Part shown: one piece after another, positions 25,121 to 36,988 of the stretch | How positions within the stretch are numbered: position 1 is the stretch's first letter | Layout: the number at the start of each line of letters is the position of its first letter | Assembly: GCA_020226215.1 (NCBI GenBank) | Contig: CM035236.1 | Location: forward strand, 62,398,268 to 62,462,267 | Direction: 5' to 3' | DNA: 64,000 nucleotides | Source of the DNA: Sindora glabra | Lineage: Eukaryota > Streptophyta > Magnoliopsida > Fabales > Fabaceae | The notes under the pieces: generated by a model | Databases searched by the model: none | Told to the model about the DNA's origin: nothing | The model's input: the letters and a program-made list of their open reading frames with translations, nothing else | Position numbers and translations under genes: made by a program

Positions 25121-28100
25121 AATTAGTGTAGGAAAAAGCTCAACGAATCATCAGAGAATGAGAAAGAGCGAAACACGAAAGAGATGACAAAGGAAGAGAG
25201 AGAATGTTTGTAAATTTGTGAAAATTTAGAGTTTTAAAAATATATAATCTTTATCTATTATGGTAATATTAACAATCATTCGCAATTGATAAATTTACAT
25301 CCTTATGCAGCTAGCACCTTACTGTGTGCAACCAAAGCCTACCTTTTATTAAGTAATTTGGGTTGTGTCCTAGAATTTATAACTATCTCAAAATATCTAA
25401 TGTATATACAATGTTGAACCTTTTGAATAAAATTCAAGATTACTCATGAGAATTGAACTTATATTGGACATAAATAATTAGTTTAAAGGAAACCACTTAT
25501 TGCATCAAAGTTTCAAATTTGACAATTTTACATAAAATTTTCAAATTAATTTTCCCACTAAACCAATTTTTGGGGATGAAAATAAGAATACTCCAACAAA
25601 AGTGCTAGAACTTCCTCTTGCTTTTCTTGTTGGAAGCTATCATTTCATAAAAAGTGGAAGTTCACGAGCTTGTGAAGAAGGTTCAAGATTCTCTCTCTCT
25701 CTCTCTCTTACAAGCATTTTCACAAGCAGTTCCAAGTCATTTCAAAAAATTTACCAATAATCACCCTCCATCGTAATTATTTCCAATTAGAGTTGGAAGT
25801 GTTTTGAAATTGCTTCCACCAGTATTTTTGCACAATCAACTTAAATTAGATATCAACTCAGATAGTTAATTAAATTAGTGAACTAAAAATATGAGAAATA
25901 TTTCTTTTTATAAATGAAATCATTTTTTATGTATCATTGTGATAGATACTCAATTTTATGTATATAGTAAGATTATTTGGCTGTCTCAATGAAGTTGATT
26001 CACCAATATTACTTGATAATTTGCCCATAAATTGATTGTGCTTTACTAACAAGTTACTATTAAACTTCTCAAAAGAGCAAAAACATAGATGGTAAACAAT
26101 CCATAATTTTGTTTCATTGCATTTTTTTGTGTGACAACTTTTTATGAAAAATTGTAATTTTTATGTTGGGTGAAAGAATACAGACACACATGATCTTCAT
26201 GATGTGCAGTAATTTTTAACAATCACAAGAAAGAGGAAGCAAAGTTGGACAAAACGTGGATGTCACAGGATTATTGCACTATATCCTTGTCTATGCAGAA
26301 AAAATTTAAAGACTCAAGTTTGACCCCCAATGTCTCAAACAATACTGAAACAATCCCAAAGTCGTTTTTTCACAACAGAGATGTTGCTCGAGTTATGTTC
26401 AGGAGGAGAAGTTTCAGTCCATAGATTGCATATAGTTGAATTGTTTACTTTACATGGCAATCGGGACAAAGGATAAAACCACCCCAAAACTTAAAAAATT
26501 ACAAAATTTTCTCTACGTTGTGTACATTTTAAAGAAATTTATACCTAAGCCCTTCAAAAATTAGAAGATTTTTTTAAACTCTTTTAAGATGTTGTATTTT
26601 AACACTTCCAATATATTTTCTCTAACTTGGCCGTTGGAAGAGGTCGTGATTTTTGCTAACTTTCTTGTGAGCATATCCTCAGGCTGCAAAATTGGAGAAT
26701 TCAAAAGAAACCTCTTCGTAAAAAAAATTCCATCTGTTAGTATTCTTGGTCAATGTCAGTAATTAATTAAGATAGCCAATAAGGGAGAATATAAATATTC
26801 CATTTTATAAAAAGAATTATTTTAAAATATGATTGCAATTAGGACGTTCGCTTTATTGTATATATCAAGTAGAGTTTTCTATGGTCCAAAGTGATTTTTG
26901 TTGTATTCAATACAGCAAACAAATAGCCATGTGGTGTTTAACACGTTTGTAATTTAATAGAGTGGGGCCGGCTGCATTTCTTGAACCAAACCCAAATTCC
27001 ATGTTGCAAATTTAGTGGACAGGACCAAGGAAAAAATAGGTAGAAATCTTTACCAACGACAAAACATAGAAATTCTCAGTACGAAATCTAGCTTTTATTT
27101 GCTTCTTAAAATGCAAAATACCCCTTTAATATTATAAAAAAATTTAATATTAATACTTATCATCGATTCAATTAATTATTTTATTAATTTACATAATTTT
27201 TTAAAATAAAAATCACAATATAATTATACTCACATTGTTTCTTTCCCATAATTTTTCAGTTAATTTTAAAGTATTTATTAAAATTTTTAGATATTTTTAA
27301 TTTTTATTAATTATACAATATAAAAATTATATGAAAAATAATGAAATTAACTAGTGATTCTTACAGGAATTTTGTAGACAAACAAAAATTTCTCCGAAAT
27401 ATACAAGAAATACTTACATAATCATTAACTTCTCATTATTATTCCCTTGATGCTGATTAATAATGCTGGGTCATTTTATCTCATTATTAATTTTTAATTA
27501 AATAAAAACTTGCATACTTATATCTGTGCAATTTATTTATTTTTTAATTGTAATTTACTTTGAAACTCATTTACTTTTCCCTTGTTAATACTTATTCAGT
27601 TCTAATTTACTGAATTGGCTTTCATCAACATTAATGGTTACATTTGTGCATCATAATTCTTATAAAAGTAGTTTTAATATATACTTGTAAATTTTTAAAA
27701 GGTTTGTGTTATATCTTCATTTAATACACAATTGTAATTTTTGTACATTTGTCACATAAACACCACGAAAATTACAATATTTTAAAAAATTGTAAAAATA
27801 TAAAAATAAATATTTATAAAATCCCTAGTTTTTTCATATAATCTTTAAAGATAATAAATGTATATAAAAATATTATCTTATTTTAATTTATTTATGAAAA
27901 ATATGCATAAATAAATTTCTGATATTAAAGTTTGAACTTGACGAATCCTTTTTTTTTTTCACAATTTTCTTTAATGAATCATCATTGTTTTTTCATTTTC
28001 ACCCCAACTAAAATTGTCCCGAGAATAATTATTATTTTTAATTAATTAATTATTAAGTATTGACTATGAGTTTAGGCATGTATTTTTTATTAAATATAAT
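25121..28100. other. Intergenic spacer, no gene recognised
   Basis: Holds a (CT)n run at 25690-25708. A somewhat less AT-rich stretch at about 26210-26720 lacks an open frame above 60 codons. I see no element ends, tRNA or conserved protein motif. This is one of the few parts that could be non-transposon sequence, but nothing positive supports a gene. Confidence 0.5.
25690..25708. repeat. (CT)n microsatellite
   Basis: TCTCTCTC run of about 19 bases. Confidence 0.85.
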
Positions 28101-28557
28101 TTTTATGCAATATCCCAAAATTTCAGTTTCATGAATTTCTATATTTATGAATATTTATTTAATTGATTAATAATTGAATTTGAGGTTTTGAAATATTGAA
28201 ATAATGTTGATGATGGAAATTGAAGTATATTTTATTTTATGATAATTATTAATTCAAGCTTTGACTAAAATAATTTTTATAAGGAGTTTCTTAAAAGTTG
28301 AAAGGATTTTATTAATCTTAAGTACAAGAATTTATAAAATAGCTTATTTATTTATCTATCCATTTATTTATTTTGTATGATCTTATTGATTCAAGAATAA
28401 ATTAAAGTAATTGTATAATAAATTTTCTTAAGTTTGGAATAATCTTAGCATTTATGAATGTAAGGATTTGTGAAATAAATCATTTATATTTCAACAAATT
28501 ATTTTATATAGTGATTGCGAGCATGAGAAATTATAAAATTTATTAATTGTGTTTAGT

Positions 28558-28561
<4 letters not shown>

Positions 28562-28589
<28 letters not shown>
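28562..28589. repeat. (TA)n microsatellite in solo LTR B
   Basis: Uninterrupted TA run of about 28 bases. Confidence 0.9.
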
Positions 28590-29579
28590 CTTTGGCGTAC
28601 GTAAGATAAAATTTTAAATAGAAATCTGTAGTCTCTCCATTTGAGTTAATAATATTAATGATAAATAATTTCACTGATTTTATTAATTTCTCTCCCCCCT
28701 TTTTAAGTGTGAAGTCGGGCACATACATGGCACTCTCTTTTTATTTTTCCTGATTTACCCTTTCTTACACAGCTTAGTTCTTTTTTCTAACTCCCCTCCA
28801 TTTATCTATCTTTTTCGGATAGCTTCTCTTATTTTTCATGTTGCCAGCTGTCCTTCTCCCATATTTTTTTCTACTTTCTTTTATCTTTCACCCACTCACT
28901 GTACCATTTTATTTAAAAAAGGAAAATTTCAGCAGCTTCTAAAATACTTTGCCGCCATACTACTGCTGTTTGTCTCTTTCTCTCAGGTTTCCATGTTACA
29001 TTGCCTCTCCCCTGTTGTTTTATTTGCCTCATTTTGCAGCAGGAGCAACCATCTTTCAATCTAGAATTTTTGCATTTCTCTCTCTGCTGCTTACAGACTC
29101 ATTTTTCTCTTAGTCAGTATATATATATACACCACTATATATATATATACACCACTATTGGACTCCAGCAGCAGCAACTCCTCTTTCTTCTCGCTCTCAC
29201 CGCCTCTTCTCTTCTCCCCGTTCTACCTGTGCTCCTTTTCCAATTTCTTTCTTGGACATTGTCATCATTCCACTTACCGGAGCAACACCGCCTGCTGTTT
29301 TCCGAGCAGCAGTTACTCTACGTCACTCGGCCAACTGTAGTTGGCGACTGTGGGAAGTTCTTCTAACCTCTTGTGCAGTTGGCCTCTCCATTTTTCGGAC
29401 GCAGCACCCTTCCCACTCTTCCTATTCGGTGCTTGTTTCTCCACCTTCTTCCGCCAGTAGGTGGATCTGCTGGACCACCGCCATGCTGATTTCGCCACTC
29501 GTGCTTGGAGCCACTGCCAGCAGGTGCCGCACTATCAAGTAGTTTTCTGATAAGCATAGTAAGATGTTGATGGCAGTAA

Positions 29580-29771
29580 GCTAAGATTTTAAAAACGATC
29601 CGCCATCGCAATATTACTAGTAATATTACATTTTTGGATCAGATTGTATCTTCAATTTTAGATCGTTATGATTGCATTTTTTCGCATTAATCCATATTGT
29701 AATGAGATTGTGATCGCAATCGCAATTTAAATCCATGGCCAGGATCGCAATCGCAATTTAAATCCATGGCC
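29580..29771. repeat. MITE-like insert with 31-bp tandem duplication
   Basis: GATCGCAATCGCAATTTAAA plus CCATGGCCAG occurs twice in tandem at about 29710-29771. The left margin GATTTTAAAAACGATCCGCC resembles the inverted right margin GGATTTAAATTGCGATTGCG, suggesting a short inverted-repeat insertion in the LTR. No clean TSD is seen. Confidence 0.4.
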
Positions 29772-30279
29772 AGTAGGTGGTTTTCTAGTGAGCTAATAGT
29801 AAATTCCATAATATGCGGTAAACGTCTTTGCGTATTGAACTCTTGTTACCTTGTGTTGGTCTGGATGGTTTGAAGAAAGAAAACTCATTTTATATATATT
29901 ATTTATAAAAAGTATATATATATATTCTATGTAGAAAAATGTTTAGAATATATATTTGGAGCAGAAGAAATAAGAAGTTTCAATACTTCAATAGTTATAT
30001 AGAAGATTTGGAAGAACTTCTATTTATGATAAATCTTTAGACCTTTATAATAATACCTCCAATATAAAAAGGAATAATATTAAATAATAATGGCTTTAAG
30101 TTGAGATTATTAATATATCTATGGATTGCTATGACCAACTTAAAAGAAAACAATAGCTACAAAATAATTGCAATTGATCATATAATTATGAATTATTCTT
30201 GTAATTGTGAAATAGGAAGTAGAAATGGTAAGATGAGTATAGGTGCATTAAAGTTTCTACACCGAAGATGCCTCGTCAG

Positions 30280-31007
30280 GTGAGTATATATATCTCATCA
30301 CTTTTTATTATTTTATTAAAAGATATTTTAAATATTGATTTATGATTTCCTCACTATTACTATCAATTCTATATTCTTGTGTAAATATGGTTATATGTGA
30401 ATGTTATGAATTGTGTCTTTTGATACATTGGAAAATGATGAGCGATACTAAAGTAATGATATCGAATATTGCAATCGGTGATAAGGAAATGATATGAAAG
30501 TTTGATGAAAATTACCGATGAATTATATGAGATGGATATGATATTAATTCAAGAGCCAGACGAGAAATTCTTGACTAATAATTGAGAGAGGTATAAAAAT
30601 TGACCTTGATACCATAGAGTAACTATATGTATGCTTACTATATTCGAATATGTGACATCATGTGACTATTTGTAATTAACTTGTATTGATGATGCGATTG
30701 TGATAATTTGTTTATATTTGAGCCTTAATGGTTGTTTGTATGTGATACCTACTTGGAATGAGTAGTACATAATCTTGAATTTTAATAGGAAGTTAAGACT
30801 CCTATGATTGTGTTACGCGAAATAAAGTTCTAGTCATGTGTATGTAACTCTCTATTATAGAATATGGTTCCATATATTTCATGAATTCAGAAATTGGTTT
30901 GTTATTATTTTTCTATATACTAACTTGATTACTTACAAATTACTGGTAGTTTTATACTCACTGGGTTCGTGGAACTCATTTTTTTAATTTTATTTTGATG
31001 TTTTCAG
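30280..31007 (+). other. Intron-like segment within solo LTR B
   Basis: A strong donor CGTCAG|GTGAGTATATAT at 30280 and acceptor TGATGTTTTCAG|GTTAGC ending at 31007 enclose 728 bp. The same pair is found in copies A, C and the LTR at 57465. Splicing is inferred, not shown. Confidence 0.45.
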
Positions 31008-31367
31008 GTTAGCATTCATGGAGAATAAAAAATTATTTTATTTGAAAGATTTGACAGTTGGGGATTATTTTGGATTAGAATTATATGTGTGAAATTGAAA
31101 TTGTACTACATTGTGTGTATGTGTGATTGCTATCGTATTTGAAAAATAACATAAGTTTGAATTATAGATGTGTGACCTTTAAAGAGTGTCTAAAAATAAG
31201 AAAGGTTTTATTTATTTATTTTGCTAAAATTCAAAGTAATTTTTTTTAAATCCCCCTGTAAATTAGAGATTCTTGTTAGACAAAAAGAGTAAAAAATAAT
31301 TGAGACTTATGGAAACCGGTAATGGGATCTACACTGGTCACGATCAAATGTGGGTCGTGACATTTTA

Positions 31368-31637
31368 TCCTTCTAAAATACAGAGTATATATGTTAATTC
31401 ATAAATATTTGGTTGGTACAATTTTGGTCCTTTTAATTTTCATCAATTTTAGTTCTCTTATTTAATTTCATCAAACTATGTGATTTATGGTTTATGATTA
31501 AACTATAATATTAGAAACACTTACATAATGAAAATTAAAGAAGAAAATAAAATAAAGTATAAAGAGAGAAAGGAGGAAAAAAAGAAATATAATAAAAATT
31601 TGCAAAACATTGTCATAATTAATAAATTCTAAGTCCC
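31368..31637. other. Short spacer between solo LTR B and the young copia element
   Basis: AT-rich, no feature recognised. It continues at 40285 once the copia element and one AAGGA copy are removed. Confidence 0.6.
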
Positions 31638-31642
31638 AAGGA

Positions 31643-33086
31643 TGTTAGTGTATATGCCCTAAAACCAATTGTATTGATGATTGTAATTTTGAATCATGTT
31701 ATTTTAATGGCAATTCCAATTATTATATTTATATATATTATCTGCGTAATATATTCAATTATAATAATAACCTTAGAATAATTGTATTCTTAAATGTCCC
31801 TAGTCATATATCATTGTGGATTAGGTTGCTTTGATATGTTAAGACTAGCATGTGTAAAGACTTATATGGGATATTAAGTTTACACATGAGTACAAGTTAG
31901 AGAACTTGTATACTGGACCGACCCATATTAAGAACACTACATGGATCGTTATATGAGTGTCATAAGTGGTTCTTAGTGATCATTATTAATATGGTCCTTT
32001 GACCTGAGATCACCAAAGTTCCCTACATGTGAGTTTCATATTTTGATACTATTCTATATCACTAATGGTTAAGTGAATGCAAGGGTAGATATTGGATATG
32101 TCACATATCATGCGAAGGGGTTTGTGTGATCAAGATGGGATTTGTCCCTCCTATATAATAGGAGTAACATCTATGGGCCCCTTGATTAAGTAAAGCTGAG
32201 AAAATGCATGGCCATGCTCAGATGAATTGACATGAGATGTCGATTACATTTGTTTCAGTTAGCTTACTTAGGAATTAAGAAACCTCAAGATTGGGCTATA
32301 CGGGAATGACATGGTCCATGTCTCGTGCTCAATCTAGATGTATAGGACAAAAGGACATAAGTGATGATCACGTGTAAAGGTTTAGTCAAATCACCGACTT
32401 TCTCATTACTTGGGTAACAATGATGTGTTGCTAGACACCAATCATTGTTTATGATCATTAATATGATTAATGGTCATTGCTAACGTAATGAGAGCCTGTA
32501 GGGTCGCACACTTAGAGCCTAGTGAATTTGGAATTAATGGACCAAATTGTTTGGGCTTAATATTTAGGAATTCATGTTATAATTATAAGGCCCAATAGTA
32601 AGCCTATAATTATACATGGAATAAAGCCCGAATAGGTTAGGTTTTTCTATGCACCTATTTAAATAGGCTTATTGGGTAATAATAGGATTACTATTACTAT
32701 TCACGCACCCAAAAGTAAAAGCATAGAAAATCCTAGCACCTCTCCTTGACCAAAATTCCTGAAGAGGCGTAACTAGCACTACGAGGTGTAAGAAGATCAA
32801 TTCCAACTGGTGTGTGTAACGAACATTCATTGGTGATTCACGGGTTCGTGTGGATACCACAGAGGTGCAACCACATAAACGTTGTACTGGTGATCTGATT
32901 TACTGGTTTCCATTCCGGTTCGTAATTTGGAAGCAGATTGGACTTGGTGTAGCGGTCAGAAGAATTTTGCCGAAAGGTATAAACCCTAATCCCTAATCTA
33001 TGGCGTTCTAAATTCGCATGGATCCGTGGTGGAAATCGTACAAAAATTTTATTCCGCTGTTCATGTATGATGCGCGATTTCCAGCA
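31643..33086 (+). repeat. 5' LTR of the young copia element
   Basis: Starts TGTTAGTGTATATG and ends GATTTCCAGCA; 1444 bp, the same length as its partner at 38836-40279. At 16 of the 19 transition differences this copy carries A or T where the 3' LTR has G or C. Confidence 0.95.
32654..32667 (+). promoter_or_regulatory. Palindromic TATA-like box in the 5' LTR
   Basis: CCTATTTAAATAGG is a perfect 14-bp palindrome at LTR position 1012-1025, unchanged in the other LTR (39847-39860). It is the best TATA candidate of this LTR, with transcription probably starting some 30 bases downstream. Confidence 0.5.
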
Positions 33087-33087
33087 G

Positions 33088-33099
33088 TGGTATCAGAGC
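33088..33099 (+). promoter_or_regulatory. Primer-binding site, initiator-Met tRNA
   Basis: TGGTATCAGAGC, a full match to the standard plant iMet PBS, begins one base after the LTR end. Confidence 0.95.
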
Positions 33100-33229
33100 C
33101 GCTTGCGAATCCATAGATTAGTTTTCTATGTTATGCGTTTAAATCTGGATAATTCGTGTTTAATCAGATCATGCATGATGCAATTAGGGTTCTGGATCAA
33201 TGTAATTCTGTTTGTTAATGAATCGATTT

Positions 33230-33410
33230 TGATTAGATTAAAAATTAGATTAACACATACATAATTAATGATTCGTTTTTAATGAGATTAAAAACTGGAA
33301 ACGTAGCTGATGAAGGTTTCAATTTTAATGAGATTAAAATTTGAATAGAAACATGTCTGATTGTATACATGTGATGTATGCATTCTGTTTCGTTTAATGA
33401 GATTAAATTA
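33230..33410 (+). repeat. Repeated TTTAATGAGATTAAA motif in the leader
   Basis: The motif TTTTAATGAGATTAAAA or a close variant occurs about four times between the PBS and gag, at roughly 33235, 33276, 33325 and 33395. The motif is itself nearly palindromic. Function unknown. Confidence 0.55.
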
Positions 33411-33621
33411 AATAGAACATGGACTAATGTTTGAGTTAATATGGCAGAACATCAAGAAGTAGGACTTCGGAACAGTTCTGGAATTAGGGTTCTTGATAAA
33501 TTCTAATTTTGGCCGATTGTTTTAATGGTTAAAACAGAAATTGAAACGTTCAAAATTTTTTGGATTTTTGCCCGAAAGTCTTCAAAATTTTGAATGTAAG
33601 ATGCATAAAAATTTTTTGGAA

Positions 33622-33692
33622 GGGGGCTCCGCCCCCTCACCCCCGTGAGAGGCGGCCCCTCCTCGACCCCCGCCCGCTAACCGGCTAGCGGG
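33622..33692 (+). promoter_or_regulatory. Three consecutive GC-rich hairpins in the untranslated leader
   Basis: Within an otherwise AT-rich leader there are GGGGGC-TCC-GCCCCC (33622-33636), CTCAC-CCCC-GTGAG (33636-33649) and CCCGCTAACCGGCTAGCGGG (33673-33692; 7-bp stem with self-complementary CCGG in the loop). They lie between PBS and gag, where LTR elements keep RNA packaging and dimerisation signals. The structures are visible; the role is inferred. Confidence 0.6.
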
Positions 33693-34857
33693 ATCGCCAT
33701 ACTAACTCTGGGTAGCGTAATAATTGATAGCCTGAATCTAAGCTGCGTTTTAAAATCAATCTTTTCATAACCTTCTAATTTTAAACAAGTTAAAATTGGA
33801 AACAAGATCAATTTCAATAAATACCTATGGTTGTTTGTATGCTTACATGTGATGTTTGCTGCATGATGCATAGTTATGGCCCTTACACCATAATGTATGG
33901 TTATATTTCATTTATTGATTTTAGTTTTATTGTAATTAAATACGGCCTGCGTGTTGTGCCTTTCTCTATAAATTCTAGTTGTACATTCTTTCTCTCACCT
34001 TACTCCCCTCGAATGTAACTCGAGTTTTGTCCTTCATTATGTATTGTAAAGTTAGAATAGTTTACTTTCAAATGTACAATATGTTTAAGCCTGGAGCTTG
34101 CTGCCATGGAGATAAGGAGCCAAAATTAATATGAGGACAACCGTGGAAGATGCTTAAAGAAGATATCTTTACCCTAGGTTGACCTTTTGGTTTTTTCATT
34201 GGCTTGGGAAAACTAATATAGTTGGGCCATAACTATGCATATTTATTTTATGCTTTATATTAATGTATATGATATGTTAGATATAGGCATGTATGGATGG
34301 CAAATAATGGTGAGATCTAAATAAACATTTAAATCCCTCAATGCAAATATTAAGTCAATAATAAAAGTGATGCCTTCCAATGAATGGCACTTGTCAAGGC
34401 CTTGATCAACATAAGGCAGGTTTGCCAAAGCAAAGTGCCTAGTTTATCTTGGTGAGACACGATAGAATAATAGTGATATCCAAATGCCAATAATTGGATT
34501 TTTTGACTTAACTAGGCCATCTCAATAGGATTGGGGCCTAGAGGCATGGAGTTGGGCTTAAGTCCATGAGATGGATTTGAACAAGTGTTGTTCACCTAAC
34601 TATCCAAGAGTTACATAAGATGTAATTGGCGAGGAGTTGCCTACCTAAATAGCCAAAACTTAAGTGATCAGCCAAAGCTAACTTAAGTCTAGGTGAAATA
34701 TGGATCTTGGCCCACTAGAAAATCTCAAACGTTACGATTTTTTGAAATAATAGTGAGGGCTATTTTTTGAGAAAAATAGTGGGAGTATTATTTAATAAAA
34801 GACCTTATTAAATAAATAAAATACATGATTCTCATTTTGCATATTTTTCTATTGTAG

Positions 34858-36078
34858 ATAACCATACCATCAAATGCATCAAATTTATCACTGCGATCTA
34901 TCCTTGAGAAGGATAAGCTGAATGGGACGAATTTTCTCGATTGTTATCGAAACTTGAGGATTGTCCTCAAGCATGAGAAAAAACAATATGTCTTAGAGCA
35001 ACCTACTCCAAATGAGCCTGCTGCTAATGCTCCTCGAGCAGAAAAGGATGCTTATAAGAAGCATCTAGAAGATACTCTAGATGTCAGTTGTCTCATGCTT
35101 GCTACCATGAACTCTAAGCTTCAGAAGCAACATGAGAACATGGAGGCGTTCAATATGATTGATCACCTTAAACAGCTCTACCAAGAGCAAGCAAGACATG
35201 CGAGATATGATGTACCTAAAGCATTGTTTCAGTGTAAGATGGCTGAAAGAACACTCGTTGCTACACATGTACTTAAAATGATTGGGTACATCAATAGCCT
35301 TGAAAGATTGGGTTTTCCTTTGCAGCAAGAATTGGCCACTGATATAGTTCTGCAATCGTTGCCTGAGAGCTATAGTCAATTCGTCATGAATTACAACATG
35401 AATGAAATTGATAAGATTTTGCCTGAACTGCTTAACATGTTGAGAACTGCTGAGCAGAACTTGAAAAAGTCCAAGCCCAATTCCATTATGATGGTTCAAA
35501 AGGGCAAAGGAAAGGGCAAGTCTAAGGCCAAGAATAAAAAGAAAAAGGACAAGACTGATGGAAAGTCCAAGTCAAGTTCCTCTGCACTGAAGCCCAAAGG
35601 TGGCATGGCCAAGGAAGGACAATGCTTCCATTGTAAAGAACCAGGACATTGGAAGGGAAATTGCAAGATTTACCTGGAAGAGCTTAAGAAGCAAAAGGAA
35701 AGTGGGACTTCCAACTCAGGTATTTATGTTATAGAGGTTAATTTATCTACTTTTACATCTTGGGTATTAGATACTGGATGTGGTACTCACATTTGTGTAA
35801 ATGTGCAGGATCTTAAAGAAAGTAGATCATTAGCCAAAGGTGAAGTGGACCTGCGCGTTGGAAATGGAGCAAGAGTTGCTGCATTAGCTGTAGGGACTTA
35901 TTATTTATCTTTACCTAGTGGATTAGTTTTAGAATTGGACAATTGTTATTTTGTGCCTACTGTTAGTAGAAATTTGATTTATGTTTCTTGTTTAGACAAG
36001 AAAGGTTTTTCATTTATAATAAAGGACAAATGTTGCTCTATTTATTTAAATGAAATGTTTTATGGAGTGCACAATTAA
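34858..36078 (+). pseudogene. Copia Gag and protease, start codon lost
   Basis: The frame runs from 34858 to a TAA at 36076-36078. No in-frame ATG follows the stop at 34855-34857: the likely start is now ATA at 34858, so Gag begins T-I-P-S-N and continues LRSILEKDKLNGTNFLDC. The UBN2-type Gag domain covers roughly the first 190 codons. A Lys-rich stretch is followed by a perfect CCHC zinc knuckle (CFHCKEPGHWKGNC, 35623-35664). The retropepsin active site is D-T-G within WVLDTGCGTHIC (DTG at 35770-35778), still intact. The frame is lost at 36076, inside the protease-integrase linker; the integrase reading continues in another frame from 36078. The TTG at 34954 is not the native start. Confidence 0.88.
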
Positions 36079-36985
36079 TGAATGGTCTTTATGTTCTGGA
36101 CCTTGAAAATCCAATCTATAACATAAACACGAAGAAGGTCAAAACTAATGATTCAAATCCAACCTATCTTTGGCATTGTCGTTTAGGCCATATAAATGAG
36201 ACACGCATCTCCAAACTTCATAAGGATGGATTTTTGGACTCATTTGATTTCGAATCATATGAGGTATGTGAGTCATGTTTATTAGGTAAGATGACTAAAG
36301 CCCCTTTTACTGGGAAAGGTGAAAGGGTTAGTGATTTATTGGGCCTTATACATAGTGATGTATGTGGACCTTTAAACACACAAGCTAGAGGAGGTTATCA
36401 GTACTTCATTACTTTTACTGATGATTTCAGTAGATATGGTTACATGTTTCTTATGAAACACAAGTCTGAATCTTTTGAAAAGTTCAAAGAGTTCAAAAAT
36501 GAAGTACAAAACTAACTTGGTAAAAGTATTAAAGCACTTCGATCAGATCGAGGTGGTGAATACTTAGACCGAGAGTTCCTTAATCATCTAAAGGAGTGTG
36601 GCATTGTATCACAACTCACTCCACCAGGAACACCTCAATGGAATGGTGTTTCTAAAAGGAGGAATCGAACTTTGTTAGACATGGTTCGGTCAATGATGAG
36701 TCAGGCTGACCTTCCAAATTCCTTCTGGGGACATGCTCTAGAGACTGCAACTTTCACACTAAACTATGTTCCATCAAAATCAGTTCAAAAGACACCATAT
36801 GAGATATGGACTGGGAAACGTCCTAGTTTATCTTTTATGAAGATTTGGGGCGTGAAGCTTATGTAAGACGTCAAGCTTCTGATAAACTTGGACCCAAATT
36901 TGATAAATATTTTTTCGTTGGATATCCTAAGGAAACAAAAGGATATTATTTCTATAATCCAACCGAGCAAAAAGTGTTTATTGCT
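36078..36985 (+). pseudogene. Copia integrase, broken and with catalytic Glu replaced
   Basis: The zinc-binding region is visible (LWHCRLGHIN, then CESCLLGKM), followed by the core. Asp 1 lies in LIHSDVCGPL and Asp 2 in LRSDRGGEY near 36540. The third DDE residue, expected in an N-G-V-S-E-R-R-N context, is Lys encoded by AAA at 36654-36656. Two residues upstream a usual His/Gln position is Trp. A TAA stops the frame at 36513-36515. A one-base loss near 36850 shifts the frame in the WG-EAYVRR region, giving the stop at 36864-36866. A TGA at 36986-36988 follows in the restored frame. Integration by this product is therefore impossible, though the element itself integrated recently. Confidence 0.88.
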
Positions 36986-36988
36986 TGA

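Larger units (their letters stand above)
28106..31362 (+). mobile_element. Solo LTR B of the long gypsy-type LTR family
   Basis: A 3257-bp solo LTR with perfect 5-bp TSD TTTTA at 28101-28105 and 31363-31367. It starts TGCAATATCCCAAAATTT and ends GGTCACGATCAAATGTGGGTCGTGACA in two adjoining pieces, the shared ends of the family. Internal landmarks are a (TA)n run, a CT-rich leader with GC-richer stretch (about 28680-29560), a conserved donor (30280), the ACTCACTGGGTTCGTGGAACT-type box and a conserved acceptor (31007). Open frames in the leader (121 codons at 29001-29366 and overlapping ones) show no domain. It is more similar to A than to C and the 47664 element at the 5' end. Confidence 0.88.

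Noticed and set aside
26210..26720. Possible host exon in less AT-rich sequence
   Set aside because: No open frame above 60 codons, no convincing splice sites or protein motif on either strand.
29001..29542. Overlapping open frames of 60-121 codons on both strands
   Set aside because: GC-richer leader of solo LTR B; several overlapping frames are open at once, a composition effect, and no domain is seen.
35077..35499. 140-codon antisense frame
   Set aside because: Mirror of the copia Gag coding strand; no independent support.
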